Positions 23,907-33,126 of a stretch of 64,000 nucleotides of DNA are shown here, in pieces. Every line of letters begins with the position of its first letter. Positions within the stretch are counted from its first letter, which is position 1. The DNA comes from Nocardiopsis gilva YIM 90087. Its GTDB lineage: Bacteria > Actinomycetota > Actinomycetes > Streptosporangiales > Streptosporangiaceae. The stretch covers positions 1,178,001 to 1,242,000 of the forward strand of contig NZ_CP022753.1 of the NCBI RefSeq assembly GCF_002263495.1, written 5' to 3'. The position numbers and the translations under genes were made by a program. The notes under the pieces were generated by a model that did not search any database, had not been told where the DNA came from, and was given only the letters and a program-made list of their open reading frames with translations.

Positions 23907-25340
23907 TCAGCGCTTCCACACCCGATAATTCCGGTGCTCGAACTGGCGGATGGGCGTAAAGGACGCGCGCATTGCGGTATCGCCCTGGGTTTTGATCTTT
24001 CCGAAATGGACGCCGTAGGCCGTGCCGCCGTAGTACCAGGGGCCGCCGCTGTCCCCAGGGGCGGACCCGGCGGTGTCGGTGATGACCATGTTCCTCACCG
24101 TGCTGCCGTTGGCTCTCCGGTAGCGCACGGTGGCGCAGCTCTTCCCGGAGGCCATGCCGAACTTGCAGACCTTGGTGCCTTTCGGCGGTCGTCCGCCGCG
24201 CCGGTCGACATACCGCTTGGAGTTCCAGTCGTGGTAGAAGGTGCGGGTCGCCGTCTTGCCGCCGCGCGAGTAGTAGGCGATGTCGCCCCACGTGCCCTTG
24301 TGCCACCACACCCGGGTGACGGTCGTGGAGCCCCCGTCCCTACTGTGGTTGTCGTAGTTGCGCTTCGCCTTGGACCGTCCGCAGTGCCCGGCGGTCGCGA
24401 TGCGCTTGGTTCCGGTCCTCGTGTGCCGGAGGTTGAACCCGGCCGTGCAGGTCTGCAGTAGTCCGCCGCCTCGGATGTAGCGGTCCTCCGGCTCCGCGGT
24501 CGCGTCGCCGACGATCCGCATGTCGACCGGAAACCGGCCGCTCAGTGTCCGCGGGGGCGTGATCTCGGCGATGGCGGCGTCCTGGGCGGCCTGCGTGGTC
24601 GCCTGCTCGTCCAGCTCCGCCTCGACGACGATCTCGCCGGTCTCGATCTCGTAGGCCGTAATGGCGTCGGTGACGTCGGGGTGGCGGTAGACGGCGTCAT
24701 GGGTGCGGTTCTGGGCCGCCGCGAGTTCGGCCTCGGAGAATCCGCGGCCGCCGACCAGCTCGACCTCGACGGGGAGGCGTTCGGCCAGCTTCACCGCCTG
24801 CTCCGGGACTTCGTCCTTGAAGCCGAACCAGGCACGGGAGCCGTCCTCGGCGCGCACCGCGCCGGAGAACTCCGCGGGGAACGACGCCTCCAGTTCCTCG
24901 GCCGCCGCGGTGAAGTCGGACTGCCAGCCGTGGCGCTCGATGGCCTCCGCGAAGCCGATCCCCTCGTCCTCGGCGAGGGACGTCAGGTCCTCAAGTTCGG
25001 CGGCGGGCAGGTCGTCGATCATGACATCGGGGGTGTCGACTGGTCCGTCGGGCCGGTCCGCCATGGCGGACGCCGCTTCTTCGGCCTGTTCGGTGAGGTA
25101 GCCGTCGACCGCTTCCTCCAGGGTGATGTCCCGCCTCGCGGCGGACCGCTTGAGGCGGTCGAGGGTCGGCCGCTCGGTCTCCGGCTGCTCGGACGCGGAG
25201 AGGACGATGGTGCCCTCCGCCGGTGCCGCGAGCGCGGGGGAGGGGGCAGCGACCAGAATCGGGGTGACCATGGCGGCCGAAACAAGGGCGGCCGCCGTTC
25301 GGTGTCTACGTGGCTGAGGCGTGGGGGATATGTTCGACAC
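23907..25340 (-). CDS. Secreted trypsin-like serine protease with pro-region (S1 family)
   Basis: A 477-residue precursor. The signal peptide ends ...APSPALA near residue 38. A long, acidic pro-region (about 40-280) resembles those of alpha-lytic/streptogrisin-type proteases, which act as folding chaperones. The catalytic domain has the S1 triad: His in IATAGHCGRS, Asp in GTWGDIAYYS, and Ser in SAPGDSGGPWYYGG. Cys pairs (TCTAGF...GHC; KVCKFG...KSCATV) fit disulfides. It would be exported and self-cleave to an active endopeptidase. The GTG start at 25340 has AAGGA 7 nt upstream. Monocistronic, with a good terminator. Confidence 0.9.
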   Translation of the reverse strand: MSNISPTPQPRRHRTAAALVSAAMVTPILVAAPSPALAAPAEGTIVLSASEQPETERPTLDRLKRSAARRDITLEEAVDGYLTEQAEEAASAMADRPDGPVDTPDVMIDDLPAAELEDLTSLAEDEGIGFAEAIERHGWQSDFTAAAEELEASFPAEFSGAVRAEDGSRAWFGFKDEVPEQAVKLAERLPVEVELVGGRGFSEAELAAAQNRTHDAVYRHPDVTDAITAYEIETGEIVVEAELDEQATTQAAQDAAIAEITPPRTLSGRFPVDMRIVGDATAEPEDRYIRGGGLLQTCTAGFNLRHTRTGTKRIATAGHCGRSKAKRNYDNHSRDGGSTTVTRVWWHKGTWGDIAYYSRGGKTATRTFYHDWNSKRYVDRRGGRPPKGTKVCKFGMASGKSCATVRYRRANGSTVRNMVITDTAGSAPGDSGGPWYYGGTAYGVHFGKIKTQGDTAMRASFTPIRQFEHRNYRVWKR

Positions 25341-25562
25341 GGGTCATCCTTCGTGTGGGGGCGCCCCATGTTAAATCAAAATCCGCCTATTTATCATCGC
25401 CGGTTTGTGTGGCGATAAAATGGAAGAACCGAGTCCTCCGATTCGACCTTCCAGGTGAATCGGTATTTTCGCGGTCGCCAGATCAGGAATTGGCCGTCGA
25501 CACCTGGATTCACTGGCCGGGTGCGGCCATTGTTCGGCCGCATTTCGCTGCTCCCGCGCCTA

Positions 25563-26696
25563 TTACGCCGGGTAACACTGCACTTCGGAGGCCTTCAGGC
25601 CGACCCACAGCCGGCTCCCGACTTCCAGCCGCAATTCGGCCACGGCGGACGGCGTGATGTCCGCGCTCATCTCCAGCTCGCCGTCGAGGTGCACGCGGAC
25701 CTGGTCGCCGAAGCGCTCGATGCCGTGGATGGCCAACCGCCACACGTTGCGCGGCGTGCCGACGGGACGTTCCCGGTAGAGCGCGACGGTGCGGGGTGGG
25801 AACGCGACGAACACGTCGCCCTGATGGGCGTGGCCGACCTCGATCGACGGCGGTGCGGCGGAGCCATCGGCGTGGGGCGTCGAGCGCGGCACCTCGACCC
25901 GCGTCCCTTCGGCCCGGCCCCGGTAGAGGTTGAGGCCGACCAGCCGGGCCACATACGCGGTGCGCGGGCGCTGGGCGATGTCGACGGGCGGCCCGTCCTG
26001 CACGACCGCACCGTCCTCGATCACCGTCACCCGGTCGGCGAGCACCATCGCGTCCAGCGGGTCATGCGTGACCAGCACCGCCGCACCACCGAAGTCGGCG
26101 AGGTGGGCGCGCAACCGCGACCGGACCTCCACCCGGGTGTGCGCGTCGAGCGCGGCCAGCGGCTCGTCGAGCAGCAGCAGCCGCGGCTCGGCGGCCAGCG
26201 CCCGGGCCAGGGCGACCCGCTGCGCCTGCCCCCCGGAGAGCAGCCGCGGCCGGGTGCGGGCGTAGGCGGCCAGTCCCATCCGGTCCAGCCATTCCATGGC
26301 GCGGGCACGGGCGGCGGCCCGCCCCAGGCCGCGGCAGCGCGGCCCGAACGCCACGTTGTCCACCGCACTGAGGTGCTCGAACAGCAGGTAATCCTGGAAC
26401 ACCATGCCGATGGGACGGCGCTCGACCGGCACCCGCGCCAGGTCCGCGCCGTCCACCCGGACCCGGCCGCCCGTCATCGGGGCCAGTCCGGCCAGCGCCC
26501 GCAGCGCCGTCGACTTCCCGGCGCCGTTGGGGCCGAGAACGGCCAGTACCTCGCCGGAGGCGGCCGTCAGTCCGACATCGAGCCGGAAGGAACCCCGCTC
26601 GACCTGAAGGTGGGCGTCCAAGGCGGGGGCTGCGGCCGCCGCCGGGGCCGCGTCCTCTGCTCGCCGCGCGGCGGTTCCCTCGCGTCCTCCGCTCAC
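25563..26696 (-). CDS. modC: Molybdate ABC transporter ATP-binding protein ModC
   Basis: A 377-residue ABC ATPase: Walker A GPNGAGKST, Q-loop VFQDYLLFEHLSAVDNVAFGP, signature LSGGQAQRVALARAL, Walker B LLLLDEPLAALD and switch His VLVTHDPLDA. The C-terminal 110 residues form a molybdate-sensing TOBE domain ending LRLEVGSRLWVGLKASEVQCYPA. It energises ModB for molybdate import. I prefer the GTG at 26696 because its GTGA overlaps the modB stop; a GTG at 26711 is also in frame. Last gene of the operon. Confidence 0.88.
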   Translation of the reverse strand: MSGGREGTAARRAEDAAPAAAAAPALDAHLQVERGSFRLDVGLTAASGEVLAVLGPNGAGKSTALRALAGLAPMTGGRVRVDGADLARVPVERRPIGMVFQDYLLFEHLSAVDNVAFGPRCRGLGRAAARARAMEWLDRMGLAAYARTRPRLLSGGQAQRVALARALAAEPRLLLLDEPLAALDAHTRVEVRSRLRAHLADFGGAAVLVTHDPLDAMVLADRVTVIEDGAVVQDGPPVDIAQRPRTAYVARLVGLNLYRGRAEGTRVEVPRSTPHADGSAAPPSIEVGHAHQGDVFVAFPPRTVALYRERPVGTPRNVWRLAIHGIERFGDQVRVHLDGELEMSADITPSAVAELRLEVGSRLWVGLKASEVQCYPA

Positions 26697-27598
26697 AGCG
26701 CCCTCACCCACCGGTCGCGCAGGCCGACCAGAATGGCGATGCTGACCAGCAGGAGCACGAGGCTCACCACGATGGCGGTCTCCGGGTTCCGCTGCATCTC
26801 CAGGTACACGGCGATCGGCATCGTCTGCGTGCGGCCGGGGAAGTTCCCGGCGAAGGTGATGGTCGCGCCGAACTCACCGAGGGCACGCGCCCAGCACAGC
26901 ACCGCCCCCGCCAGTACGCCCGGCAGCACCATCGGCAGCGTCACCCGGCGGAAGACCGTCGCCCGCGTGGCCCCGAGCGTCGCCGCCGCCTCCTCGTAGC
27001 GCCGATCCGCGCCGCGCAGCGCCCCCTCGACGCTGATCACCAGGAACGGCATGGCCACGAACACCTGGGCCACGACCACCGCCGGAGTGGTGAACGGCAT
27101 CGAGTAGCCGAACCCGTCGTAGACGAACTGGCCCACGACCCCGCGCCGCCCGAGCGCCAGGAGCAGCGCCACACCGCCGACGACGGGCGGCATCACCATC
27201 GGCACGGTCACCAGCGCCCGGACGAACCGGCGCCCCGGAAACGCGGTCCGCGCCAGCAGCCACGCCAGCGGAACACCCAGCACGAGCGCGACGCAGGTCG
27301 CGATGGTCGCCGTCGTCAGCGACAGCCCCAGCGCGGCGCGGATCTCGGGTTCGAGCAGGCGGGCGCCCAGCGTCGACCACGGCGCGCGCAGCAGCAGCCC
27401 GGCCAACGGCAGCGCCAGGAACACGAGCCCGCCCAGCGCTGGAACCACGAGGAGCCAGGGAAACCTCCCCGAACGCGCCCGCACATGGCCGCCGGGTCGG
27501 CCGTCGCCCGCGCGCCGGTCGCCGCGGTCCGCTCCCCGCCGCCGCGCGCGCCCGATGGCGGGGGCGGCTCCCTCAGGCGGTGCGGAAGCCCGCATCAC
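26693..27598 (-). CDS. modB: Molybdate ABC transporter permease ModB
   Basis: A 301-residue inner-membrane permease. A basic, Gly/Arg-rich N-terminus of about 45 residues precedes five or six membrane helices. The ATPase-docking loop is ADRRYEEAAATLGATRATVFRRVTLPMVLPGVLAG, and GEFGATITFAGNFPGRTQTMPIAVY is characteristic of ModB/CysT-type permeases. It passes molybdate from ModA into the cell. The 5' end overlaps modA by 26 bp and the 3' end overlaps modC by 4 bp. Confidence 0.9.
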   Translation of the reverse strand: MMRASAPPEGAAPAIGRARRRGADRGDRRAGDGRPGGHVRARSGRFPWLLVVPALGGLVFLALPLAGLLLRAPWSTLGARLLEPEIRAALGLSLTTATIATCVALVLGVPLAWLLARTAFPGRRFVRALVTVPMVMPPVVGGVALLLALGRRGVVGQFVYDGFGYSMPFTTPAVVVAQVFVAMPFLVISVEGALRGADRRYEEAAATLGATRATVFRRVTLPMVLPGVLAGAVLCWARALGEFGATITFAGNFPGRTQTMPIAVYLEMQRNPETAIVVSLVLLLVSIAILVGLRDRWVRAL

Positions 27599-28388
27599 TC
27601 AGCACCTTCTCACCCTCGGGGGACCGGACCAGGTCGATCCAGGAGCGTGCCAGCTCTGGTTCGGACGCATCGGACAGCGGAGCGATCGGGTAGTCGTTGA
27701 CCGCCTCCTCGGCGACCGCGACGTCGACGCCTTCGACCGCGTCGCCGGCGGCGATGATGTCGGTCGCGTACACCAGGGCGGCGTCCACCTCGCCGAGCGT
27801 GACCTTGGTCAGCGCCGCCCGGACGTCCTCCTCCTCGGACGACGGGACGACCTCGACCCCGGCCGCGTCCAGTGCCGTTCGCGCCGCGGCACCGCAGGGC
27901 ACCTGCTCGGCGCAGAGCGCGACCGTGACGTCGGGATCCGCGAGGTCGTCGAGGCCCTCGACACCGGCGGGGTTGCCGGGCGGCACCGCGATGCGCAGGG
28001 TGTTGCGGGCGAACACGGCGGGCGGGTCGGCGGTGCGGCCGCCGTCGACGACCTGGTCCATGGTGGCGGGGTTCGCGGAGGCGAACACGTCGGCGGGCGC
28101 GCCCGCGTCGATCTGCTGGGCGAGGGTGGAGCTGCCCGCGAAGTTGAAGTCCACTGTGGTGCCCGGGTGCGTGTCCTCGAAGCGCTGGCCCAGTTCCGTG
28201 AAGGTGTCGGTGAGGGAGGCCGCGGCGAAGACGGTGAGGGTCGCACCGCCGTCGTCCGCCGAGCCGTCGGCGCCCCCGCACGCCGCAGCGCTCGCCAGCA
28301 GCGCTCCGGCCAGCAGCGGTGCGGCGATCACCCGGTTCGCGGCGATGGCGTGGCGCGCGGCGCTCCCGATCGGGGCGGCACTAGGCAT
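27573..28388 (-). CDS. modA: Molybdate-binding lipoprotein ModA
   Basis: A 271-residue solute-binding protein with a signal peptide and lipobox ASAAC (Cys near residue 37). The mature part reads LTVFAAASLTDTFTELGQRFEDTHPGTTVDFNFAGSSTLAQQIDAGAPADVFASA, the classic ModA N-lobe whose Ser residues bind the oxyanion. The C-lobe includes GEVDAALVYATDI and ARSWIDLVRSPEGEKVL. It delivers molybdate (or tungstate) to ModBC. The start ATG (28388) has AAGGGGG 6 nt upstream and overlaps the end of the upstream HTH-TOBE gene. Confidence 0.93.
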   Translation of the reverse strand: MPSAAPIGSAARHAIAANRVIAAPLLAGALLASAAACGGADGSADDGGATLTVFAAASLTDTFTELGQRFEDTHPGTTVDFNFAGSSTLAQQIDAGAPADVFASANPATMDQVVDGGRTADPPAVFARNTLRIAVPPGNPAGVEGLDDLADPDVTVALCAEQVPCGAAARTALDAAGVEVVPSSEEEDVRAALTKVTLGEVDAALVYATDIIAAGDAVEGVDVAVAEEAVNDYPIAPLSDASEPELARSWIDLVRSPEGEKVLSDAGFRTA

Positions 28389-28809
28389 GGTGCGCCCCCT
28401 TCGAGGTGTCGCTCTCCACGACGACGTTGGTCGACTTCACGATCGCGGTGGCCACGGACCCCACCTCCAGGCCGAGATCCTCCGCGGCCTCCCGGCTCAT
28501 CAGCGACACCACGCGGTGCGGCCCGGCCTGGATCTCCACCTGTGCCATCACATCGCCGAGCACGACATCGGTGACCAGTCCGTGGAACCGGTTGCGCGCG
28601 GAGGACAGCCGTCGCGCGGAGTCCTCGCCGGAGTCGGTGTCGGCGTGGGCTTCCTCTCGCATGAACGCGGCCAGCGCGGTGCCGTCGACGATGCGCTGCC
28701 CGTTCCTGTCGCGCACGGCCGCGAGGCGGCCGGAATCCACCCAGCGCCGCACGGTGTCGCCACTGACCCCGACGAGCGCGGCGACCTCGCTGATCCGAAA
28801 ATTCGGCAT
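28381..28809 (-). CDS. HTH-TOBE molybdate-responsive regulator/molbindin
   Basis: A 142-residue protein. Residues 1-55 are a MerR-like/excisionase-type helix-turn-helix (FRISEVAALVGVSGDTVRRWVDSGRLAAVRDRNGQRIVDG). Residues 72-135 are a mono-TOBE (Mop) domain (GLVTDVVLGDVMAQVEIQAGPHRVVSLMSREAAEDLGLEVGSVATAIVKSTNVVVE) that binds molybdate in related proteins. It heads the modABC operon, overlapping modA by 8 bp, and probably represses or senses molybdate, in place of ModE. The start is uncertain between ATG 28809 and ATG 28821; neither has a strong ribosome site. Confidence 0.8.
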   Translation of the reverse strand: MPNFRISEVAALVGVSGDTVRRWVDSGRLAAVRDRNGQRIVDGTALAAFMREEAHADTDSGEDSARRLSSARNRFHGLVTDVVLGDVMAQVEIQAGPHRVVSLMSREAAEDLGLEVGSVATAIVKSTNVVVESDTSKGAHHA

Positions 28810-29065
28810 ACGCCCGATCATATGCCTTGCATCTGCGAGGGGAAATGGTGGCTTCTGCCGGACATTGCTAACTGTGAGCTTCGGTGCCTTGGCAGGAGCG
28901 ACGAGGTCGGTCACCCGTCCGCCCCGGTGGGGGACGGGTGGGCCGACGGCTTCACCCGTAGTGACAGCACTACCGCTCACTGGCCTGGTGTCGTCATCGC
29001 CGTGTCGGCGCGATGACTCTAGATTGAGCAGGAAACATCCAGATCATCGCGGGAGTAGGACGAAG

Positions 29066-30460
29066 ATGGCGGGCACGCTTGCGGCCGGTGGGCGAAAGCG
29101 CGCGGTGCGGGCCGCTGCCGAGCTCGTCTTCGCGCGGTCATGGGGTGAGCGGCTGATCGGGGTGCTGCACCTCATGGCGTCGCTCGTGCTCTCCGCGCTC
29201 TACCTGCTCCCGGCCGCCATGTTGGCGGTCGCGGCGGCCTGGATCGTGCTGCGCGCCGCCGGGCTGGTCCGCAAGATCAGCGAGCGCGTCGCCCAGGACC
29301 TGGCCGTCACACTCCCCCTCGGCGACCTGGTGATCGAGGGGCTGATCTTCCTGGTCCTCTTCCCACCGTTGGCGACGCTGATCGCCCGGCTCTCGTGCGC
29401 CATCCAGCGCCACCGGTTGGAGAGCGTCTTCGGCGTCACCGGGCCCGGTGCCCCTGTTCTCGAAATGCTGTCCACGTCCACGGGCCGGTTCCGCGTGCTG
29501 GGCTTCCTGTTCGGCCGGGACGCCTGGACGGCGGTCGTCTACAGCACCGCCGCCGGGCTCCAGGGGCTCTTCTCCGGTGGGATCACCATCGGCCTCGTCG
29601 TCTACGGCATCGCCGTGTCGATCGGCTCGTTCCTGGGGCTCGGCTACCTCGTCATCGACGGCGCCGCGGCCGACATCGCGCGGCTGGTCACCGTCATCGT
29701 CGGCGGGCTGCTGGCCGCGTTCGTCGGGTTCCTGCTGGTCCCGCTGCTCGTCGGCCTGGAGGTCGAGGTGGCGCGCCGGCTGCTGCTCGACGGCGCGGAC
29801 GTGCGCGTCCGGCGGCGGCTGCTGGAGGTCCAGGACAGCCGGCTGCGGATGGTCGACGCCGCCGAGGCCGAGCGCCGCCGGATCGAGCGCGACCTGCACG
29901 ACGGCGCCCAGCAGCAGCTCCTCGCCGTCACCATGACCCTGGCCCGCGCCCGCGCCCGGTTCGACCGCGATCCGGAGCAGGCCCGCTCTCTGCTGGACCA
30001 GGCGCAGGCCGAGGCCAAGGAGGTCATGGCCGAGCTGCGCGAGGTCGCCCGCGGCCTGCACCCGCGCGTGCTCACCGACCACGGGCTGGAGGCGGCGCTG
30101 CCCGTCGCCGCGGGCCGCTGCCCGGTGCCGGTCCGGGTCGACGTCGACCTGCCCGATCGGCCCTCCCGCCGGGCGGAGGGGATCGGCTACTACGTCGTCT
30201 GCGAGGCGCTGACCAACGTGGCCAAGCACGCGGCCGCGGATAACGTCGCGGTGCGCGCGGAGCGGGTCCGCGGCAACCGCCGCGACGACCTGCTTCGACT
30301 CACCGTCACCGACGACGGTGCGGGCGGCGCCGAACCCGACGCCGGAACCGGGCTGTACGGCCTGTGGGACCGGGTCAACGCCGTGGACGGCGCGCTGCGC
30401 GTGCACAGCCCCGTGGGTGAGGGCACCGTCCTCACCGCGGACATCCCATGGGAGGCATAG
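29066..30460 (+). CDS. Sensor histidine kinase (NarL/DesK type)
   Basis: A 464-residue membrane sensor. The N-terminal half has about six hydrophobic segments (for example VLHLMASLVLSALYLLPAAMLAVAA, and LVTVIVGGLLAAFVGFLLVPLLVGL), like the actinobacterial 'sensor domain' kinases. The HisKA_3 domain has the phosphorylated His278 in RRIERDLHDGAQQQLLAVT, and the HATPase has the N-box YVVCEALTNVAKHAAA and DDGAGGAEPDAGTGLYGLWDRV. The signal is not known. The start is ATG 29066, preceded by GGGAGTAGGA. The response-regulator gene begins 6 bp after its stop, so they form a two-component pair. Confidence 0.9.
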   Translation: MAGTLAAGGRKRAVRAAAELVFARSWGERLIGVLHLMASLVLSALYLLPAAMLAVAAAWIVLRAAGLVRKISERVAQDLAVTLPLGDLVIEGLIFLVLFPPLATLIARLSCAIQRHRLESVFGVTGPGAPVLEMLSTSTGRFRVLGFLFGRDAWTAVVYSTAAGLQGLFSGGITIGLVVYGIAVSIGSFLGLGYLVIDGAAADIARLVTVIVGGLLAAFVGFLLVPLLVGLEVEVARRLLLDGADVRVRRRLLEVQDSRLRMVDAAEAERRRIERDLHDGAQQQLLAVTMTLARARARFDRDPEQARSLLDQAQAEAKEVMAELREVARGLHPRVLTDHGLEAALPVAAGRCPVPVRVDVDLPDRPSRRAEGIGYYVVCEALTNVAKHAAADNVAVRAERVRGNRRDDLLRLTVTDDGAGGAEPDAGTGLYGLWDRVNAVDGALRVHSPVGEGTVLTADIPWEA

Positions 30461-30466
30461 ACAGCG

Positions 30467-31120
30467 ATGCGGATCATCATCGCCGAGGACTCGGTGCTGC
30501 TGCGCAGCGGCATGGCCAAGCTCCTGGAGGACGAGGGTGTGGAGATCCTCGCGCAGGTGGGCGACGCCAAGGAGCTGCTCGCGGCAGTCGCGGAGCACGA
30601 CGACGTGGACCTGTGCCTCGTGGACATCCGGATGCCGCCCGGCTACTCCGAGGAGGGCATCCAGGCCGCGATCGAGATCCGCGCCACCCACCCGGACGTC
30701 GCCGTCCTGCTGCTCTCCCAGCACGTGGTCAGCCGGTACGCCGCCGAGCTGCTCGGCGGGGGCGCCACCAAGGTCGGCTACCTGCTCAAGGACCGCGTCG
30801 CCGACATCGACGAGTTCCTCGACACGCTGCGCCGAGTTGCGGAGGGCGGTGCCGCGATCGACCCCGAGGTGGTCGCGCAGCTGCTCAGCCGCCGACGCGA
30901 CAGCGCACTGGACCGGCTCAGCCCGCGCGAGGGCGAGGTCCTGGAGGTGATGGCGCAGGGGCTGAACAACGCGGGCATCGCCGAGCGGCTGTTCATCACC
31001 GAGCGCGCCGTCGAGAAGCACATCCGATCCATCTTCACCAAGCTCGACCTGGGCCAGGACGACCACGACCACCGGCGTGTGCTGGCGGTCCTGCGCTACC
31101 TGCGCGGGAGCGAGGCCTAG
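30467..31120 (+). CDS. NarL-family response regulator
   Basis: A 217-residue regulator. The receiver has MRIIIAEDSVLLRSGMAKLLED and the phospho-acceptor Asp53 in CLVDIRMPP, with the conserved Lys in GYLLKDRV. The C-terminal LuxR-type HTH reads LSPREGEVLEVMAQGLNNAGIAERLFITERAVEKHIRSIFTKLDL. It is the partner of the kinase 6 bp upstream and likely controls genes in cis, perhaps the DUF4097 gene 79 bp downstream (inference). Confidence 0.93.
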   Translation: MRIIIAEDSVLLRSGMAKLLEDEGVEILAQVGDAKELLAAVAEHDDVDLCLVDIRMPPGYSEEGIQAAIEIRATHPDVAVLLLSQHVVSRYAAELLGGGATKVGYLLKDRVADIDEFLDTLRRVAEGGAAIDPEVVAQLLSRRRDSALDRLSPREGEVLEVMAQGLNNAGIAERLFITERAVEKHIRSIFTKLDLGQDDHDHRRVLAVLRYLRGSEA

Positions 31121-31199
31121 GCCTCCGGCGCACCGGCCGGCCGACCGGACTCAGGAAAGGCGACGAGAGAGGGGAGAACCTCCCCGGAGAGGTAGGGAC

Positions 31200-32186
31200 A
31201 TGACGTTCACCAGCAGGGGGCTGTACGCCTCATCCAGCAAGGTGCCGCGTCGGCGGCGCAGGCCGCGTGTCGGCTGGCTCGTCCTGGGGGCGATCGTCGC
31301 GATCGTGGCACTGGTGCTCGGCGCGCTGATCGCCTTGGCGGACGTCTCCCTCGACCGGCGCGAGAAGACTGAGTCGTTCAGCGGGGTCAGCGAACTCATC
31401 CTGCGGAACGACACCTCCGGGAACGTCGAGCTGACCAGGACCGATGGGGACGCGATCACGGTCGCGCGGACGCTGCGCGGTTCGCCGCTGGCCGAGCCCG
31501 TCGACTCCCTCACCCAGAAGGGCGACGAGCTGTGGGCCGAGGGCCGGTGCGACGGGCCTCCGTTCTTCTTCGGATACTGCGGGGTGGACTACGTCATCGG
31601 CGTTCCCGAGGGGACGACGGTCAGCGTCGAGAGCATGTCCGGCGAGATCGACGCGATGTCGGTGGCCGGTGACCTGAAGCTGAAGACCACCTCCGGCGGC
31701 ATCGAGGCGGAGGGAGTGCGCGGGGATGTCACCGCCGCCTCCGCCTCGGGTGACATCGAGGCTGAGGGCGTCGAGGGCAACATCGACCTGCAGACCTCCT
31801 CCGGGGGCATCGAGGCGTCCGGATCCGGCGACAGCGCCCGCGCGGAGTCGACGTCCGGCACCGTTGAGCTGAGCGACTTCTCCGCGAAGAGCGTCGAGGC
31901 GAGGTCCACCTCGGGCGGCGTGGAGGTCGGCGGCGGATTCGAGACGGCCGACGTCAGCTCCACCTCCGGCCTGGTGGAGATCGACACCGCGACCCCCTTC
32001 AAGCGGATCACCGCCGAGAGCACATCGGGCGGGGTCGACATCTCGGTTCCGGCCGGAACGTATGACATCAGCGCCGAGACCGGCAGCGGCGGACGCGACA
32101 TCGGCGTCGGCACGTCCCCGGACGCCGCGGCGAAGATCAACGCGACAACCACGAGCGGGTCGGTGAGCGTCCAGCCGGAGGACTGA
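31200..32186 (+). CDS. DUF4097-type beta-helix membrane-anchored protein
   Basis: A 328-residue protein with a basic N-terminus, one transmembrane helix (GWLVLGAIVAIVALVLGALIALA) and a long extracytoplasmic part. From about residue 135 it consists of short repeats such as TTSGGIEAEGVRGDVTAASASGDIEAEG, typical of the DUF4097 adhesin-like beta-strand repeat. The family often sits beside kinases, PspC or anti-sigma genes and is thought to act in envelope-stress sensing; the function is not established. ATG 31200 has GGTAGGGA just upstream. It lies directly downstream of the two-component pair and may belong to its operon. Confidence 0.8.
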   Translation: MTFTSRGLYASSSKVPRRRRRPRVGWLVLGAIVAIVALVLGALIALADVSLDRREKTESFSGVSELILRNDTSGNVELTRTDGDAITVARTLRGSPLAEPVDSLTQKGDELWAEGRCDGPPFFFGYCGVDYVIGVPEGTTVSVESMSGEIDAMSVAGDLKLKTTSGGIEAEGVRGDVTAASASGDIEAEGVEGNIDLQTSSGGIEASGSGDSARAESTSGTVELSDFSAKSVEARSTSGGVEVGGGFETADVSSTSGLVEIDTATPFKRITAESTSGGVDISVPAGTYDISAETGSGGRDIGVGTSPDAAAKINATTTSGSVSVQPED

Positions 32187-32328
32187 CGCCGCTGACCCAG
32201 GGGTCGGCTGACCCGCGCGGCCCGGTGCCGGACCGATGGTCCGACGCCGGGCCGAGCACTGTCCCGGATGTCCTACAGTGCGCCTAGCGCGTGCTGATCA
32301 CTCGGTATCGGGAGAGAGCGGGAGCCGA

Positions 32329-33099
32329 ATGGCAGGAACATCGTTCGCAGGCTCGGGAACGGATCTCCTCGCGGTCGGGGCGCTCCCGATGGAGACGACA
32401 AGGCTCGGCGACGTCATGCGCGAGATCTTCCTCGTGCAGTCGGCGCCGGAGCAGTGGATCATCATCGCGGCGGGCGTCCTCGCTCTCCTCGTGGTGCTGG
32501 CGCGCGGTCCCTGGCGCGTCGCGCGCAATGTGGTGACGATCGTGCACGAGGGCGGACACGCGCTCGTCGCGCTGTTCTGCGGCCGCCAGCTCTCCGGTAT
32601 CCGGCTGCACTCCGACACCTCCGGCGTCACGGTGACCCGCGGCAGGCCGGACGGCGTCGGCATGGTCCTGACCGTCCTGGCCGGATACGTCGCCCCGTCG
32701 ATCGTCGGCCTGCTGGGCATCCTGATGCTCGCCGGCGACCGGATCACCGCGCTGCTGTGGATCAGCATCCTGCTGCTGCTCGCCATGCTGCTGCTGATCC
32801 GCAATATCTACGGCGTGCTGTCGGTGGTCGGCACGGGACTGGTGATCTTCGGCGTCTCGTGGTTCACCCCGGCCGACGTGCAGGCGGCGTTCGCCTACTT
32901 CTTCACCTGGTTCCTGCTGGTCGCGGGGGTCCGGCCGGTGTTCGAGCTGCAGGCGCAGCGCAGGTCGATGCCCACGCCGCAGTCCGACGCCGACCAGCTG
33001 GACCGGCTCACCGGCGTTCCGGGGACCGCCTGGGTGCTCCTGTTCGGCCTCATCAACGTGGCGGCGTTGGGGACGGGAGTCTGGCTGCTGATGTTCTGA
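32329..33099 (+). CDS. M50-family membrane metallopeptidase
   Basis: A 256-residue polytopic membrane protein. The zinc motif HEGGH (His73-Glu74-His77) lies in NVVTIVHEGGHALVALFCGRQLSGIRLHSDTSGVT, which is characteristic of M50B-like 'site-2-protease related' proteins of actinobacteria. Several membrane helices follow (LTVLAGYVAPSIVGLLGILML, LLWISILLLLAMLLL). It could cleave membrane-embedded regulators; the substrate is unknown. I chose ATG 32329 because GCGGGAG lies 4 nt upstream and the extension to 32236 lacks a membrane-protein pattern. It converges on the STAS gene, 28 bp away. Confidence 0.8.
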   Translation: MAGTSFAGSGTDLLAVGALPMETTRLGDVMREIFLVQSAPEQWIIIAAGVLALLVVLARGPWRVARNVVTIVHEGGHALVALFCGRQLSGIRLHSDTSGVTVTRGRPDGVGMVLTVLAGYVAPSIVGLLGILMLAGDRITALLWISILLLLAMLLLIRNIYGVLSVVGTGLVIFGVSWFTPADVQAAFAYFFTWFLLVAGVRPVFELQAQRRSMPTPQSDADQLDRLTGVPGTAWVLLFGLINVAALGTGVWLLMF

Positions 33100-33126
33100 C
33101 CGGCCGGTCCGAGCGGCCGACGTCCG

